64,000 nucleotides of DNA from Lathyrus oleraceus (Eukaryota > Streptophyta > Magnoliopsida > Fabales > Fabaceae): assembly GCF_024323335.1 (NCBI RefSeq), contig NC_066581.1:35234699-35298698 (forward strand), written 5' to 3'. Shown here piece by piece: positions 22,955 to 35,035 of the stretch (position 1 is its first letter; every line of letters starts with the position of its first letter). The position numbers were made by a program, and so were the translations under genes. A model generated the notes under the pieces. The model was not told the origin of the DNA, made no database searches, and saw nothing but the letters and a program-made list of their open reading frames with translations.

Positions 22955-23235
22955 GTACTCCAACCAAGATGGCGCTCCCCAACGTTGCACAATCCCACGC
23001 GCCAAGGTCCTCCAACCAAGACGGCGGACCCTCACTCCACATGTCCTCACGCATGGAGTCCTGCACGCGCGCTCCATCCAAGATTGTGGTCTCCTGCACG
23101 CGCGTGACAACCTAGATGGTGGACCCCAACGCCTTAAGGAACCCCACGCGCTGTCCCTTCATCTCAAACGGCGGACCCCTTCCTACTTTTCAGAGGTAGT
23201 TTAGGTCCTCCATCTCAAATGGAGGACGTCTACAG
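22955..23235. repeat. GC-rich internal block with repeated GATGG/GACGGCGGAC motifs
   Basis: Within an AT-rich element, this 280-bp block is GC-rich and repeats variants of CCAAGATGGCG, CATCTCAAACGGCGGACC and CATCTCAAATGGAGGAC. The same motif family lies in both terminal repeats (19466-19530 and 27140-27205). It sits in the divergent spacer between the PMD and transposase genes, where promoters or transposase-binding sites would be expected. Confidence 0.55.
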
Positions 23236-23301
23236 CGTCCAATTCCAAACAGCCCTTGTATATAATTGAAGCTTTAATTTTGAAATTAAATCATACACAC
23301 A

Positions 23302-25853
23302 ATGGCTCAAAACAATATCACAACTCAAATCCATTATAATTGAAGTATTTTTCCAGATGTTAATGTCGGAGTCATATTTCAAAACACCAACGTACAGCAA
23401 CTCAAAATACACCCCAGATCCAATTACACGGGTCTAAAAGAAAGACTCGAAAACAAGCTCCAACAACAGATAACCGATATTTATTATCGATATCCATGTT
23501 TTAATGACGGCGTTAACAGCGTGAATTATACAACAACGAAAATAGAAGACGACAATGATGTCGGGTTAATGTTCCAGTGCCATTCGACGTATAATTTGTC
23601 ATATGTGATTGAGTTATACGTATGCTTAGTAGACAACGATGAGGGTGATCAAGTAACGTATCCGACGCAAACTTCTCAATCTCATTAATATCAAATGAGT
23701 CAAGAGACTATATTGTCGTTGACACCAGTTCCAGAGACTATACTGTCGTCGACACCAGTTCCAGATGAGGATGTCGGGGATGATAGTGACTATGAAGAAG
23801 CGCGGTACGTAGAAACGCAGAATCTTTTCAATGGAGAAAGTGATAACTCTGACAACGATATCCCCGTGGTGTATCAAGACCAAGTGCAAGATCTGTACAA
23901 TCCACCACTACACATGAGAAAACCCACATACTCACTTGACGAAGATGCATCAATTTTTGAAACCACAGAGCCACTTCGGATAGAGGGGGGGTTGCTTGGC
24001 ATGGAATTTAATAGCAAAGAGGGATGTGTATTCGCCATTCGCCAATTTCACATCAGAAACTGTCTTGATTATTCCGTTTATAAGTCTGATTCTAAACGAC
24101 TCATAATCAAGTGTGTTAACGAAGAATGCATCTTCAAATGCAGAGCATATGTGGGGAAGGGGAGTGGTAAGTGGGTGATCACTAAGGTTAGTGGTCCGCA
24201 CACATGCATGTCTTCCACAATGTCTCAAGATCATAGAAAACTTGACTCTAATCTAATATGTAACAGTATCAAGTCTCTAATCAACAGTGATGCCTCACTG
24301 AAAGTGAAACACATCATCGCTCATATTCGGGAGACATTCAACTACACAATCTCTTACAAAAGGCATGGATTTCAAAGAATAAGGCTATCGCTGCTATTTA
24401 TGGAAACTGGGAGACTTCATACAACGACCTGCCGCAATGGTTGTTGGTCATGAAAACATTTCTACCAGGTACTATAATAGAACTCGAGACCCTTCCTATA
24501 TTTTCAAATGAAGGGACTCAAATCAGTGGTGCTAGAGTTTTTCACCGCCTTTTTGGGCTTTCCAACTATGCATAAAGGGTTTTGCATTCTGCAAACCGGT
24601 GGTTCAAGTAGATGGCATATGGTTATATAGAAAGTACAGGGGAACTTTGTTAATGGTTGTGGCACAAGACGGAAATATGAACATATTTCCAATAGCTTTT
24701 GCATTGGTAGAGGGTGAAACCGGAAAAGCATGGAGTTTTTTCTTGAGAAATCTTAGAATGCATGTGACACCACAACCCAACCTATGTTTGATATCAGATC
24801 GACATGAGTCAATAAAGAGTGCCTATAATAACCGGATAATGGCTGGCAATACCCTCCCTCCTCACACGTCTATTGCATCAGACATATAACGCAAAATTTC
24901 ATGAGGGAATTCAGAGACAAGGAACTTCGGAAAAAACTTATTAACATGGGTATCTTCCAAAAAATATCTTTGTTACCATATCTAACATTAACTTCTACAT
25001 ACTAATTTAGTTTTCCTTTTCATTTTCAGGGTATGCATTAAATGAGGCAACATATGAATACTACAGGGGAGAGATACGTAAGGTTAACATAGAAGCGTTA
25101 GAATGAGTAGACAATATTCCAAGAGAAAAATGGACGAGATCATTTGATGGAGGGAAACGTTGGGGTCATATGACTACCAACCTCGCAGAATCGATGAACT
25201 CAGTTTTAAAATCCACACGCAACCTACCTATTACCGCTTTGGTAAAATCAACATATTATCGAATGGGCACACTATTTGGGAAAAGAGGACATGATTGGAC
25301 TAAAATGTTGGGTTCTGGCCAACTGTTCACTGAAAACTGCATGAAGGGAATTGAGGAGGAAGTAATCAAATCAAATAGCCACACAGTTATGCAATTTGAT
25401 CATGAGAGATTTTGCTTCCTGGTCCAGGAAACTGTTCATCATAGTGACGGCAGACCAACTACCCATTAAAACGTTGACCTTCAGAATCTTACGTGTGAGT
25501 GTGGAAGATTCCAAACGTTTCATGTCCCTTGCTCACATGTTATTGCAGCGTGTTCAAGCATAAGACAAGACTATTTTGTGCATATAGCTGACATGTTCAC
25601 AGTTGTAAACGTATTTAAGGTCTACGAGGAAAGTTTCCTCGGGATCCCGACCGAAACAAGTTGGCCACAATATGAAGGTGACACGCTATACCACAACGAC
25701 CGCATGCGGAGAAACAAGAAAGATCACCCAAACAGTTGTCGGATTAGAAGTGAAATGGACAACGTTGAAAAAGAAAAAAGGAGGTGTGGTATTTGTCGAG
25801 AAATAGGACATATGCGCAGAAAATGTCCAACTAGGCATGGCTCTTCTACTTAG
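23302..25853 (+). pseudogene. MuDR-type transposase of MULE-B
   Basis: The ATG at 23302 is followed by an early stop (codon 14) and a stop near 23686. The long frame 23695-24453 then holds the MuDR DNA-binding region (GMEFNSKEGCVFAIRQFHIR, LIIKCVNEECIFKCRAYV, ITKVSGPHTCMSST). A frameshift near 24355 moves to the DDE domain: VVQVDGIWLYRKYRGTLL (first Asp), IFPIAFALVEGETGKAWSFF, LCLISDRHESIKSAY (second Asp). A second frameshift is near 24832. A probable intron ends TTTTCAG at 25029. Then come GGKRWGHMTTNLAESMNSVL, the SWIM finger CECGRFQTFHVPCSH, and the knuckle CGICREIGHMRRKC before the TAG at 25851. The third catalytic residue would lie around the intron. Full-length layout, but clearly disabled. 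Confidence 0.88.
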
Positions 25854-26112
25854 TTATGTCTGAAGTTTTAGTATATTCAATCTTCATTATATTTCGTGTA
25901 TTTCCTTTTTCCAACAACAAGTTCTATTAAGAGCGTAACATTATCTTCTACAACACAAGACAGATTGCAACATAATAACAACTTCATCTAAAGATAAAAA
26001 ACTACAACTATTCCAACACGTTATAATAACTAATCACTACATCACCTTTGATCATATTACCATTTTAAACGACAACAGCTAAGACAATTGGATCTTCAAC
26101 ACCTCGACTAAC

Positions 26113-26385
26113 TTATCCACTATGCGTAGAAAACATACAAGTAACATCCAGATCATTTTCTACACGATCCCAATAATGCATGTATATCCCATCTGGGCTA
26201 GCATCCGTAAGAGTTATGTAAGGACAATAATATTCAATTTTTCTAACACATCGAATCGGACCACCCAGTTGTCCAAAACTTCCGTTGATGGCAGAAATCA
26301 ACTGCCTGAACTTCCATTGTGGATTCAAACAAACTCTCATCTGCTTATCTGTTTCAAAGAAAACAATGCAACACACAGACATCAT
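26113..26385 (-). CDS. Small third ORF of MULE-B, convergent with the transposase
   Basis: A 90-codon minus-strand frame reads MMSVCCIVFFETDKQM, CLNPQWKFRQLISAINGSFG, QLGGPIRCVRKIEYYCPYI and ends VTCMFSTHSG. It lies between the transposase stop (25853) and the right terminal repeat, the same position and orientation as the small ORFs of MULE-A and MULE-C, although I see no clear sequence match to those. I recognise no family. The 260 bases between it and the transposase show nothing else. A chance ORF is possible. Confidence 0.4.
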   Translation of the reverse strand: MMSVCCIVFFETDKQMRVCLNPQWKFRQLISAINGSFGQLGGPIRCVRKIEYYCPYITLTDASPDGIYMHYWDRVENDLDVTCMFSTHSG

Positions 26386-26724
26386 TCACAACTAATATAT
26401 TCATCTGTCATATGCTTCCAATATTTATAGGATACCTACTGGAAATAAAAAATAATATTATACTATGGTTTAAGCGAGAAAAGTCTATATCAAAATATTA
26501 TTTGGGCGGGAAAAAATAAATGTAACATTAAATATTTATACCAAATATTACAAAAAAAGCTATATAATTTCAAAATCTTAATTAATTATTATTAAATATT
26601 TTGCTAATAATATGTCATTATTTATTATTTATTTTAATTTTAGAACAATTTATTTTTAAAACAATTAATTAATTAATTATTATAAATATTAATTTTTAAT
26701 TATTATTATATACTTATTACAAAT

Positions 26725-27329
26725 ATTAATAAATTTATTTTTAATAAATTTATTGTAAGTATCATTAAAAATATTCATTTTTCTTAAAAAATATTAAGTT
26801 TTCTTTTTTAAAATTAATTTCGAAATATTATGTAATATTAAATATTTATAACAAATATTACAAAAAAATTATATAATTTCGAAATTTTAATTAATTAATT
26901 ATTATAAATAATAATTCTTAATTAGTATTATATATTTATTACAAATTATATATAAAAGGTAATATGACTAATTAATATTAAATAATTATGAAAAATATTA
27001 TATATCAAAGTAGTTAATTTTATTTTATTTTAAATAATAATTAAGTATAATATTTTAATTAATTTTTTATATTAAAAAAATATTTTAATCATTTAAAATT
27101 ATTTCTGAAATTAAAAAACAAAAAAAAATTTAATGCACACTCCATCCCAGATGGCGCACCCCAACTGCACCTCTGGGGACGTCCGCCATCTAGAATGGAG
27201 GACCCTGAATAATAATAATAATATACTCCCACTACATGACAAAAAAAGTGGCAAATTGGGAAATTGTTTTCAACAAGTGACATTTTGAGAATATAATTTT
27301 CACAGTAGTGGCATGCAGGTCAAATACTC
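26725..27329. repeat. MULE-B right terminal inverted repeat
   Basis: Reverse complement of 19340-19980; it ends AGGTCAAATACTC at 27329 and is followed by the TSD TTTTTTATG. The region 26430-26725 just inside is AT-rich and without genes. Confidence 0.85.
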
Positions 27330-27338
27330 TTTTTTATG

Positions 27339-28565
27339 TGCTCAATGACCCTTATTGATCATTTTCCAACGGAGAACACCTATGTCATATATGAAGCACT
27401 AATGATATGTAATGATTCATACAAATGATTTATAGATTTATAAAGCATCTCAAACAAGGAAAGTACTGAAGCAAAATATGTCCAATCCTCTTTCTTAACT
27501 CCCCGGATTCTTTTGTCCATTTCTTCGTGAAATGTCTCATCCCATGCATAGAGCAAGTCAAAAGTTTTTTGATACTATAAGGCAGCCTTCAACATTGAAT
27601 AAGTTGAATTCCATCTAGTTTTAACGCCAAGGATAACAATTCATTTGTATGTAACTTTTTCACGCATTGCACATTCCATAAATTTGGCTAGTCTAGTTGG
27701 AGAAATTTGACATATTTAACTGCATGACGAATTTTTTTATACAACTTTTATCCTATTTTAATCCTAATTTTACAATTAAATTCAAATGCATATGGACAAA
27801 TTCCACATTCAAAGCAAGATTACTCCAAGAATTCATCCTTATATTGAGATACTTAATCATGGTTGTGTTTGTCGAAACATTGTGAACCGTTATGGTCAGG
27901 ATTTGACTCAACCCCCAATTTCTTAAGTAATTGTCAACATATTTCCCAATCATATGTCCCGAGTGCCCCGTGATTTGACAAAAGTTGATGATTTTATTAT
28001 GCATCTTCCACTCGTTATCCACAAAATGCACAGTCAAATTCATGTAACTTCAGTTTTGATTTGAAGTTCAAGTGTGAGTGGTCAAACAAACTTTCCCGCA
28101 ATTTTACAAGATTTTTTTTTCAATTTCTCCTTTTCTTCAATGTAAAGCGCTCAAATATCACGTCTTAATGTATACCGTCATGGCATATCGAATCAAGGTT
28201 GCAACATGATTAATAGCTTTCTAAACTCTTCCTTCTTCACAAAATAAAATGGAAGCTCAACACATACAAATGTTTTCACAATTTGCGCTCAACACATACA
28301 AATGTTTTCACAATTTGCGCTCAACATGCCTCTTGATCAAATATAGGATCTCTTAGGGAATAAACTACTTGCCCTTCTATAGTGGTTTTTCTTCTTTTGT
28401 TTGTTTGGGTCACTTGTTTTACCATTAGCGTAAGTCTTGCATCTACCTAGATGAATCCGCATACAACTTGTTCCATTATTATACTCATTGGAATGTGGTG
28501 GCAATGTAGTTTCTTTATGAGGGCCAACCGAGGTGTAAGAATTGTATCCTCTACATTCTCCGTCA
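27339..28565 (-). pseudogene. hAT transposase, N-terminal and central part
   Basis: Minus-strand pieces in different frames read SCMRIHLGRCKTYANGKTSD (a BED-finger-like start), then MNLTVHFVDNEWKMHNKIIN, FCQITGHSGHMIGKYVDN and NWGLSQILTITVHNVSTNT, the diagnostic block of RICESLEEPER-type plant hAT transposases. Frameshifts and stops are frequent, so this is an old pseudogene. MULE-B splits it from its C-terminal part at 18985-19330. A 40-bp direct repeat (AACACATACAAATGTTTTCA...) occurs at 28260-28330. Confidence 0.75.
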
Positions 28566-28918
28566 TATTAAAAAAATCAGTAGAATAATTAGAATGTTAT
28601 TTTATTCATTAGATGTGAGATTATAATGACAAGACTCAGAATAAATTTGATAAATCCCACCAATGTTCCTTTATACCTAATATCACTAGATCAATTTAAA
28701 AAAAAGAAATAGCATCATACAACAATTTTGTTTGATCATGATAAAAAGAGTATGACAAAGAAACATCATATATCCGATAAAACTTTTGCAAAAAAGTTGA
28801 TCATCTGGGTACTTTTTCAGTGAAAAATGTTTTTGAAAGCAAGATTAACAATTTAGATTGTGTCATCTCTCACTTGATCAAAACATGTCCAATTTTACAA
28901 CTGCCACATAATAAAACC
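28566..28918. other. H2A.X 3' flank, no gene seen
   Basis: AT-rich spacer between the hAT remnant and the histone stop codon. It should contain the H2A.X 3' UTR and polyadenylation signals; I see no other feature. Confidence 0.5.
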
Positions 28919-29547
<629 letters not shown>

Positions 29548-29558
29548 CTAGTGGAATG

Positions 29559-29568
29559 TTTTTATATA
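29559..29568 (-). promoter_or_regulatory. TATA box of H2A.X
   Basis: TATATAAAAA on the minus strand, about 115 bases upstream of the ATG. Start of transcription would be expected near 29530, giving a 5' UTR of about 85 bases. Confidence 0.7.
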
Positions 29569-29640
29569 GTACTCCCAACCTTTGCGTTTATTGGCCGAGA
29601 GGGCTAAGCCACGGATTGCCAACGTGGCACTCTTACTCAG

Positions 29641-29652
29641 AATCGCGCGAAA
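29641..29652 (-). promoter_or_regulatory. E2F-type site upstream of H2A.X
   Basis: TTTCGCGCGATT on the minus strand matches the E2F consensus TTTSGCGC. It lies about 80 bases upstream of the TATA box, a usual place in plant genes expressed in S phase. Binding is inferred from the match. Confidence 0.6.
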
Positions 29653-30072
29653 CTATTCTTTCCGTTTTAGGGTATTTTCAACTACACGCGCCATGTTATT
29701 GGACGCCTGGGACCTGGGTTTTTATTTGAATTGGTAAACTCATAAAAACGCTTTTATATTATGGATCTTGCGAATGTTTTCATTTTTAAAAAATTATATT
29801 ACTCAAATAATTTATTTTTTAAAAAAAAATCTTAAAATAATTCATTTTTTCAGTTGATTTCTCAAACTATTCCACTTTCAGCTTATGCACGTAGTGTTGT
29901 TAATTCAATTGGTGTCTGTGTGTATAGTTTTAAAAGAGACCTCAACTGATCTGACATTAGTGTGTGTTGTATAATTTTTTTTTTGAAAAATAATGTATAT
30001 TTTAGATAAAAGTCAAAATTGGATCAATTGATATTAATATTAATATATGTTTACATACGATAACCAAAAAGA

Positions 30073-31132
30073 CTAATATCGTTGACCGGGATGGCCTAAC
30101 CGACATCTGGTACCACATCCCCTAACTACCCAAATGTGTGGCCCTAACCCACGTTGATGATTCACCTCAGGTGTTTGAGGATTTGAGGGGTCAGGAACAT
30201 CACCATCACCCGTAGGAGATTGCCTAAGATATTCAGACAAATCTACGTAGTCTTGTGTATGCAATGAAGCATCGAGGAAAGGTTGGGTTGTGTTTGAGTT
30301 ATTGGAGGGAGATCGGGACAATTGAAGGGCGGCATTGGTGTGAATGATGCATCGAAGGAAGGTTGAAATGATTGTTGTGGTGTTTGATAGTCATATGGTT
30401 GTTGCATGTTTTGGTTTTGTGATGTTTAGGCTTCTTGGCTATAGTGGGAGGAGGAACGATTGGTGTTAAATGATCGTTGAGTGTTTTGGCTAAGGCAGCT
30501 ATGGTAGGGTGATGTGTCCGGCGCACAGCGATGTTAGGTGTCTTGATGATGATATATTTGTCGGTGGTGGTACGGGATATGCTCTTGGTATTGTGGTTGG
30601 GTGTTTGACATGTTAGGGCCATAGGTTTGTCTGTTTGTGGACCGAAAATTTTGATGGACAGTAGATTGTGAGTGGTGGTTTGACAATGTTGTTAGGGGTT
30701 ACATGTTGAACTTTCTTGTGCGTAAGTTACCTAGCGTGGGTTGTATAGGTATATATCCTCGATGAGGAACTCAAATCCAACTGATTTGTACTAAGCCATA
30801 TAATTACGAGTTGATTTTTCTTCGGTTGGCATCACAATGTCAGTTAAGACATGGTCTTATCGATGCTTCCATTTTTGACACCTAGATCTAGCGAAGCTTT
30901 GCCAAGGGTTAAAGTTCCATTGGTCGTTAACTTTTCGTAGATGTCATTCTCCCAGGTTTGTCGGGGGATTTGGGATGTGTTAAAGCATACTGGACTGTAA
31001 TTTAACACGATCACTATGATGCATCTCCACAATAGTGAATCCTATGACTGGTGTGCATGTAGTCCAAACGGCTGCATCTTGTTCATTGATTTCATGGTCA
31101 TGATCCAAGTTTAGATATGAGTGTCAAATGAA
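30073..31132 (-). pseudogene. PMD-type protein remnant (MULE-C)
   Basis: Minus-strand translations in shifting frames show FTIVEMHHSDRVKLQ, IPNPP and MPTEEKSTRNY, matching the MULE-B PMD protein (FWIVEMHQSDRVKLQ, IPNPPKCL, MKPTEEYINW). These are followed by a Gln/His/Thr/Pro-rich tail and the ending TQDYVDLSEYLRQSP and VVRGCGT shared with MULE-A. Stops and frameshifts abound, and the N-terminal PMD core is missing. Confidence 0.68.
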
Positions 31133-31233
31133 CTGAAATGTGAAAATATATTAGATTATAAAATGGGTGATATTAAAAAACAAATTATTACGAAATTAGA
31201 TTGTCAAATGCAGATGCATGAAGGTGGGTGGAT

Positions 31234-31976
31234 AACGTACCATTAGGGCAGTGGACAAGGGCATTTGACAGAGGTTGTCGATGGGGGCCACATGACAACA
31301 AATCTTGTGGAATGCATGAACGGCGTATTCAAAGGCATTAGAAATATACCAATAACTACATTGGTCGGAACAACCTATTTTAGGTTGGCATCGACCTTCG
31401 CAACCAAAGGTGAAAGATGGAGTGCAGTGTTAATTTAGGTCAATTATTCAGTGAATGATGTATGAAAGTGATGAAAGATAAAACTATCAAAGCTAGCACA
31501 CACATGGTTACAATCTTTGACCGTTATACGCAAAATCTCAGTGTATAGGAAACAATGGACCACAGTGAGGGGAGGCCAAATTTATCATATGTTGTCAAAC
31601 TAAACAGAAGTTGGTGCGACTGTGGAAATCTTCAGGCCTTTCGTATTCCTTACTCTCATGTCATTACGGCATGTGCACATACTCACCAGGACGCTTACAA
31701 CCATTTATCTGATGTTTACAAGGCCATTATCATCATGAATGTCTATAACGAAAGCTTCTTAGTGCTATCAATGGAGGAATATTGGCCTCCATATCAAAGG
31801 GACATAGTTTAGCACAATGATAAGATGCGGAGAAAGAAAAAAGGACGGTCAAATAGCATGCGTATTATAATAGAAATGTATATGGTTGATAAAATGATAA
31901 GATTATGTAGTATATGTCGTCAACCCGGACACAATAAGAAAAAATGTCTCAATCTCTTAGCAACCTCTGCATCATA
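31234..31976 (+). pseudogene. MULE transposase C-terminal half (MULE-C)
   Basis: It begins WGHMTTNLVECMNGVFKGIR and continues to WSAVLI with a stop. After a frameshift the SWIM finger WCDCGNLQAFRIPYSH follows (the third Cys is replaced by Tyr), then NVYNESFLVLSMEEYW, further stops, and the knuckle CSICRQPGHNKKKC. The DDE domain is deleted at a joint near 31200. Same family as the MULE-A transposase, closer to it than to MULE-B. Confidence 0.75.
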
Positions 31977-32240
31977 ATGTAGTACCTCATTTCAATTTTT
32001 GTAACATTTGATTTTGATATATTAATAACTTTTTGTCACAACAATGTTAAAAACAAACATCACTCCAACTTAAACACACTTAAAATCGAACAGGTCCGAA
32101 TAAATAACACAAACAACAGATATCAAAACAGATAAAAATACTTAACCATAATATTTAAAAACAACATTTCTAACTAATTACAACAATCAAACTGATATCA
32201 TTTGGTCCAAACATCACTTTTTCGTCATTCTTGTCATTTC

Positions 32241-32486
32241 TTACTCGCACCCATCCAAGTACGACATCGAGTCTCTCAATACTTCTAATTTTTTCCCTTC
32301 AGATATGTTTCCGTCTAACCAATTAACCAACTCCCTCTTTAGTTGCTCGAAATGACAGATGTTCCAGAAGAGCGTCTCCATCGGAGACTTGTCTCTCGAA
32401 TAACTCACTTTTCCATAGCGATGACAAAGACGAACAATGTTTGCAATATAATAAAAATAGATGTGGAAAAATGAATTACACAACAC
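32241..32486 (-). pseudogene. Small third ORF of MULE-C (conserved, unknown)
   Basis: The minus-strand frame reads HRYGKVSYSRDKSPMETLFW, then NICHFEQLKRELVNWLDG and LEVLRDSMSYLDGCE. It matches the MULE-A ORF at 4023-4247 along its length. A stop after GCE shortens it; beyond the stop the pattern continues with TRMTKK, like IRMLGK in MULE-A. It is convergent with the transposase and adjacent to the terminal repeat. No known domain recognised. Confidence 0.5.
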
Positions 32487-32753
32487 CTCTATTTATACCC
32501 AAAAAAATTACACAATACACGGAGGCATCAAACCAATTGGCGTCTCCTCTCATTTTTTACACATGGGCGCCAATTGGATTGACAACACCATGTGTTATAG
32601 CCAATTCAATTGGTGCTCACTCTTTAAAATTAAGGATAGGCGCCAATTGGTTTGACAACTACGTCTTAACGTTTTTTTAAAAGTAGTTTGGGAATTAATC
32701 TGAAAAGTGAATTATTTTGAGAATTTTTTTGAAAAAGTGGGTTATTTGAGTAA

Positions 32754-33048
32754 AAAATTCGGATCTTACTAACAAGTTTATTTGAATTAGTAAAATCATA
32801 AAAACGCTTTTAAAAAAGGTGATTTTTTAAGAATTCTAAATATAAAAGAAAATATTTAAAATGATATTTAATCATTTTATTTTTCAATTAGTTAAGTACA
32901 TGTGCTCTTTGTACGGATAAATTTATTATTTTTTTCATTTTTTAAGGTGTTATTTTTTGACTTTTTACACATATTAAAAAAAGATAATAATTATTGTTAT
33001 TTTTTAAATAACAATTCTCATTTTATCTATAATATTCTTAATTATTTA
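32754..33048. other. AT-rich spacer
   Basis: No gene seen. A 36-bp stretch at 32777-32812 is a near-perfect direct repeat (34 of 36 bases) of 29721-29756 on the other side of MULE-C. Confidence 0.5.
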
Positions 33049-33224
33049 TGGGTAATGTTAACTTGTACCATCGGGGCACAAGTTAAAACACCCACAAATA
33101 ATTGAAAAAAACAATAAAATTATTAATTATGAATTTGTATTAAATTCATTGCAAAATTTATAAGATATTTTTTCTTTATTTATCTGTTAACTTGTGTTAT
33201 TAGGGCACAAGTTAGCATTACCCA
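33049..33224. mobile_element. MITE (Tourist/Harbinger-like)
   Basis: A 176-bp element with terminal inverted repeats TGGGTAATGTTAACTTGT and its complement (two mismatches), flanked by TTA (33046-33048 and 33225-33227). TGGG ends and a TTA target duplication fit Tourist-type MITEs. It encodes nothing. Confidence 0.65.
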
Positions 33225-33489
33225 TTATTTATTATATTTATTTTATTTTTTCTCTCTTTGTAATAATTATCTAGGGATAATTTTGATAAGAGTGTAATTA
33301 ATATTCCCTTCAACTTTGCAAATGACAATTAAAAAAAAATATTTTTTTTATAAAAAATGTGACATTAAAAAGGAATGGATGAAGTATATTTTATAGTTAT
33401 TATTTATATAAATATACTTGTAAAAATTAAATATTAAATGTGATGTAAATTAAAAAGTATCGAGAATTGTCTTCTTACCAATTTAAATG

Positions 33490-34130
33490 GTCATGGTGAT
33501 AGTGAAGGGGACAAAGACACTCTTGGAATATAAATGATGTTACCAATATTTTTTCCATAACTTATATTTGCTTCAATAACATATTTAGCAAGCATTGTTA
33601 GTGTGAGCATTGCATAATCCTTTATATTGATCAAAGTTGCGCAACAACATAATAGTAACTTCAAATTTGAACTGAATTGAATGGTTAGGCAATCCATATG
33701 TTTTAAGAGTATTCATAAATTCAGGAGTAAGGTGCTCAAATGCATAAAGTTAGTAGATTCATATCTATCCATAGAATCACTACTGAAATATTCATTTTCT
33801 TATCCTAATAGAAATAATTAATCAATTGTAAAAATAAAATAAGTATATGGTATAAAAAAGTAACAACAAAAAACAAAATAAATGCATATTCAATACTTGA
33901 AAGAAGGTTTGTTATGTATTGATTTATAGCATCGACTACTTCAATTGTTGAAGGCAAAATTGCATGATATTGAAGATAGTTTGAATAATGGTAGTTATAA
34001 ATGAGATTAAGATGTGTACTTTCAACTATTGCCATAATAGAATCAGAAAATGAGTTATTAGAAACTCATCTGAAATAGAAATGGTAACACAACTATCATT
34101 TGGCTCAGACATGGTCTCATCTCCAATCTT
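33490..34130 (-). pseudogene. Helitron-type PIF1 helicase remnant
   Basis: Minus-strand pieces read AILPSTIEVVDAINQYITNL (34035-33805 frame), then LPNHSIQFKFEVTIMLLRNF and DQYKGLCN in one frame, and AKYVIEANISYGKNIGN with IYIPRVSLSPS in another. This is the order of the C-terminal helicase region of plant Helitron/PIF1-like proteins. Stops and frameshifts show long decay. The Rep domain and the element ends are not visible. It could also descend from a cellular PIF1 gene. Confidence 0.6.
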
Positions 34131-34484
34131 TAATATCCATTATGAAAAGATATGAAGAAAATAAATAATAAAGTTTGGAAGTACATCAGATATGTATATA
34201 AAAGGGCAAAGAAGTTTGGAGAGATGAAAGATCACTTAGTGATTGGTTCCACATTTTCACCACATTCAAATTTGACACCATGGGACTTGTAAGATATTTT
34301 ACAAGTCGGTAAATTCTCATAATACCATCCAAATTTGGAGGCTTTGAATCTTTTAGTAGTGCCGATTGTTGTTGTGGAGCACTTGTTTTATTAAATTGCA
34401 GAAACTCGGTCAATAGATGAATAAGGTTATGAGAAATTGAAAAGAATAAATAGAACATACCTTCCCAAATCATTGATGTAATTA
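34131..34484. other. Spacer with an unassigned ORF
   Basis: A 95-codon minus-strand frame (34186-34473) begins MIWEGMFYLFFSISHN; I do not recognise it and find no repeat of it in the window. Confidence 0.3.
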
Positions 34485-35035
34485 TGGTATGAAGATGATA
34501 GATGTTGTATATGATGTCATGACACCAGGATCAGGATATTGTCACGACACAAACAATTACAGTGTTAAAGTAAATAGTAAGAAGTAAATAACACATGTCA
34601 ATTGTTAACCCAATTCGGTGCAACGTCACCTACATCTGAGGGCATCCAAGCTAGGAAGGAAATCCAATATAATAGTATTAGTTTGAAATTCTAAACAATC
34701 TCTGATTTTACAAACTTCTTACATAATCACTACCCATGGAATTTCTATCTAAGACTCTCCTAGATATGAGACCCCTCTCACTTTCCTTCAATCACACAAC
34801 AATGATGACAACTTCTAATAATAAACAGAAGACACACTTCCAATGAAACAAAATTCACTCTTACTTAAAAGCTCATGAGTGATTCACAATTACAACTCAA
34901 AAACTCAGTCCAATTTAAGCATCTAAGTGATACGAGAATGACTCACAAATAACAATGAACAAACTAAACCCTAACAGAGAATATCACATACGCAACTTAG
35001 TTATTTTCTTATGTTTATAGTCATCCTTTAACTAG
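34485..35035 (+). repeat. Partial copia LTR
   Basis: It aligns with the copia LTR at 4650-5200 through CAATTGTTAACCCA, TTCGGTGCAA and the CACCTAC...GGGC block, but diverges in length and sequence. It is cut on the right by the Ty3 LTR at about 35045. Confidence 0.65.

Larger units (their letters stand above)
19340..27329. mobile_element. MULE-B: Mutator-like element with PMD gene and transposase
   Basis: It is about 8.0 kb with terminal inverted repeats of about 0.6 kb, starting GAGTATTTGACCT at both ends, and a perfect 9-bp TSD TTTTTTATG (19331-19339 and 27330-27338), the size expected of Mutator elements. It lies inside a decayed hAT transposase gene. Inside are a PMD gene (minus strand), a GC-rich repeat block, a transposase gene (plus strand, diverging from PMD) and a small minus-strand ORF next to the right repeat. 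It is the most complete of the three MULEs here, but the transposase has at least two frameshifts and several stops. Confidence 0.92.
29799..32753. mobile_element. MULE-C: deleted relative of MULE-A
   Basis: It starts TTACTCAAATAA at 29799 and ends TTATTTGAGTAA at 32753, with inverted repeats of the MULE-A type including GGCGCCAATTGG motifs at 32530-32660. Possible 9-bp target duplications are imperfect (AAAATTATA against AAAATTCGG). It holds a PMD remnant (minus), a transposase C-terminal half (plus) and the small conserved ORF (minus). The gene order mirrors MULE-A. It lies about 350 bp upstream of the H2A.X start codon. Confidence 0.78.

Noticed and set aside
23626..23889. Minus-strand ORF with repeated RRQYSLWNWCQ
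   Set aside because: It is antisense to a short tandem duplication in the transposase leader (LTPVPETIL).
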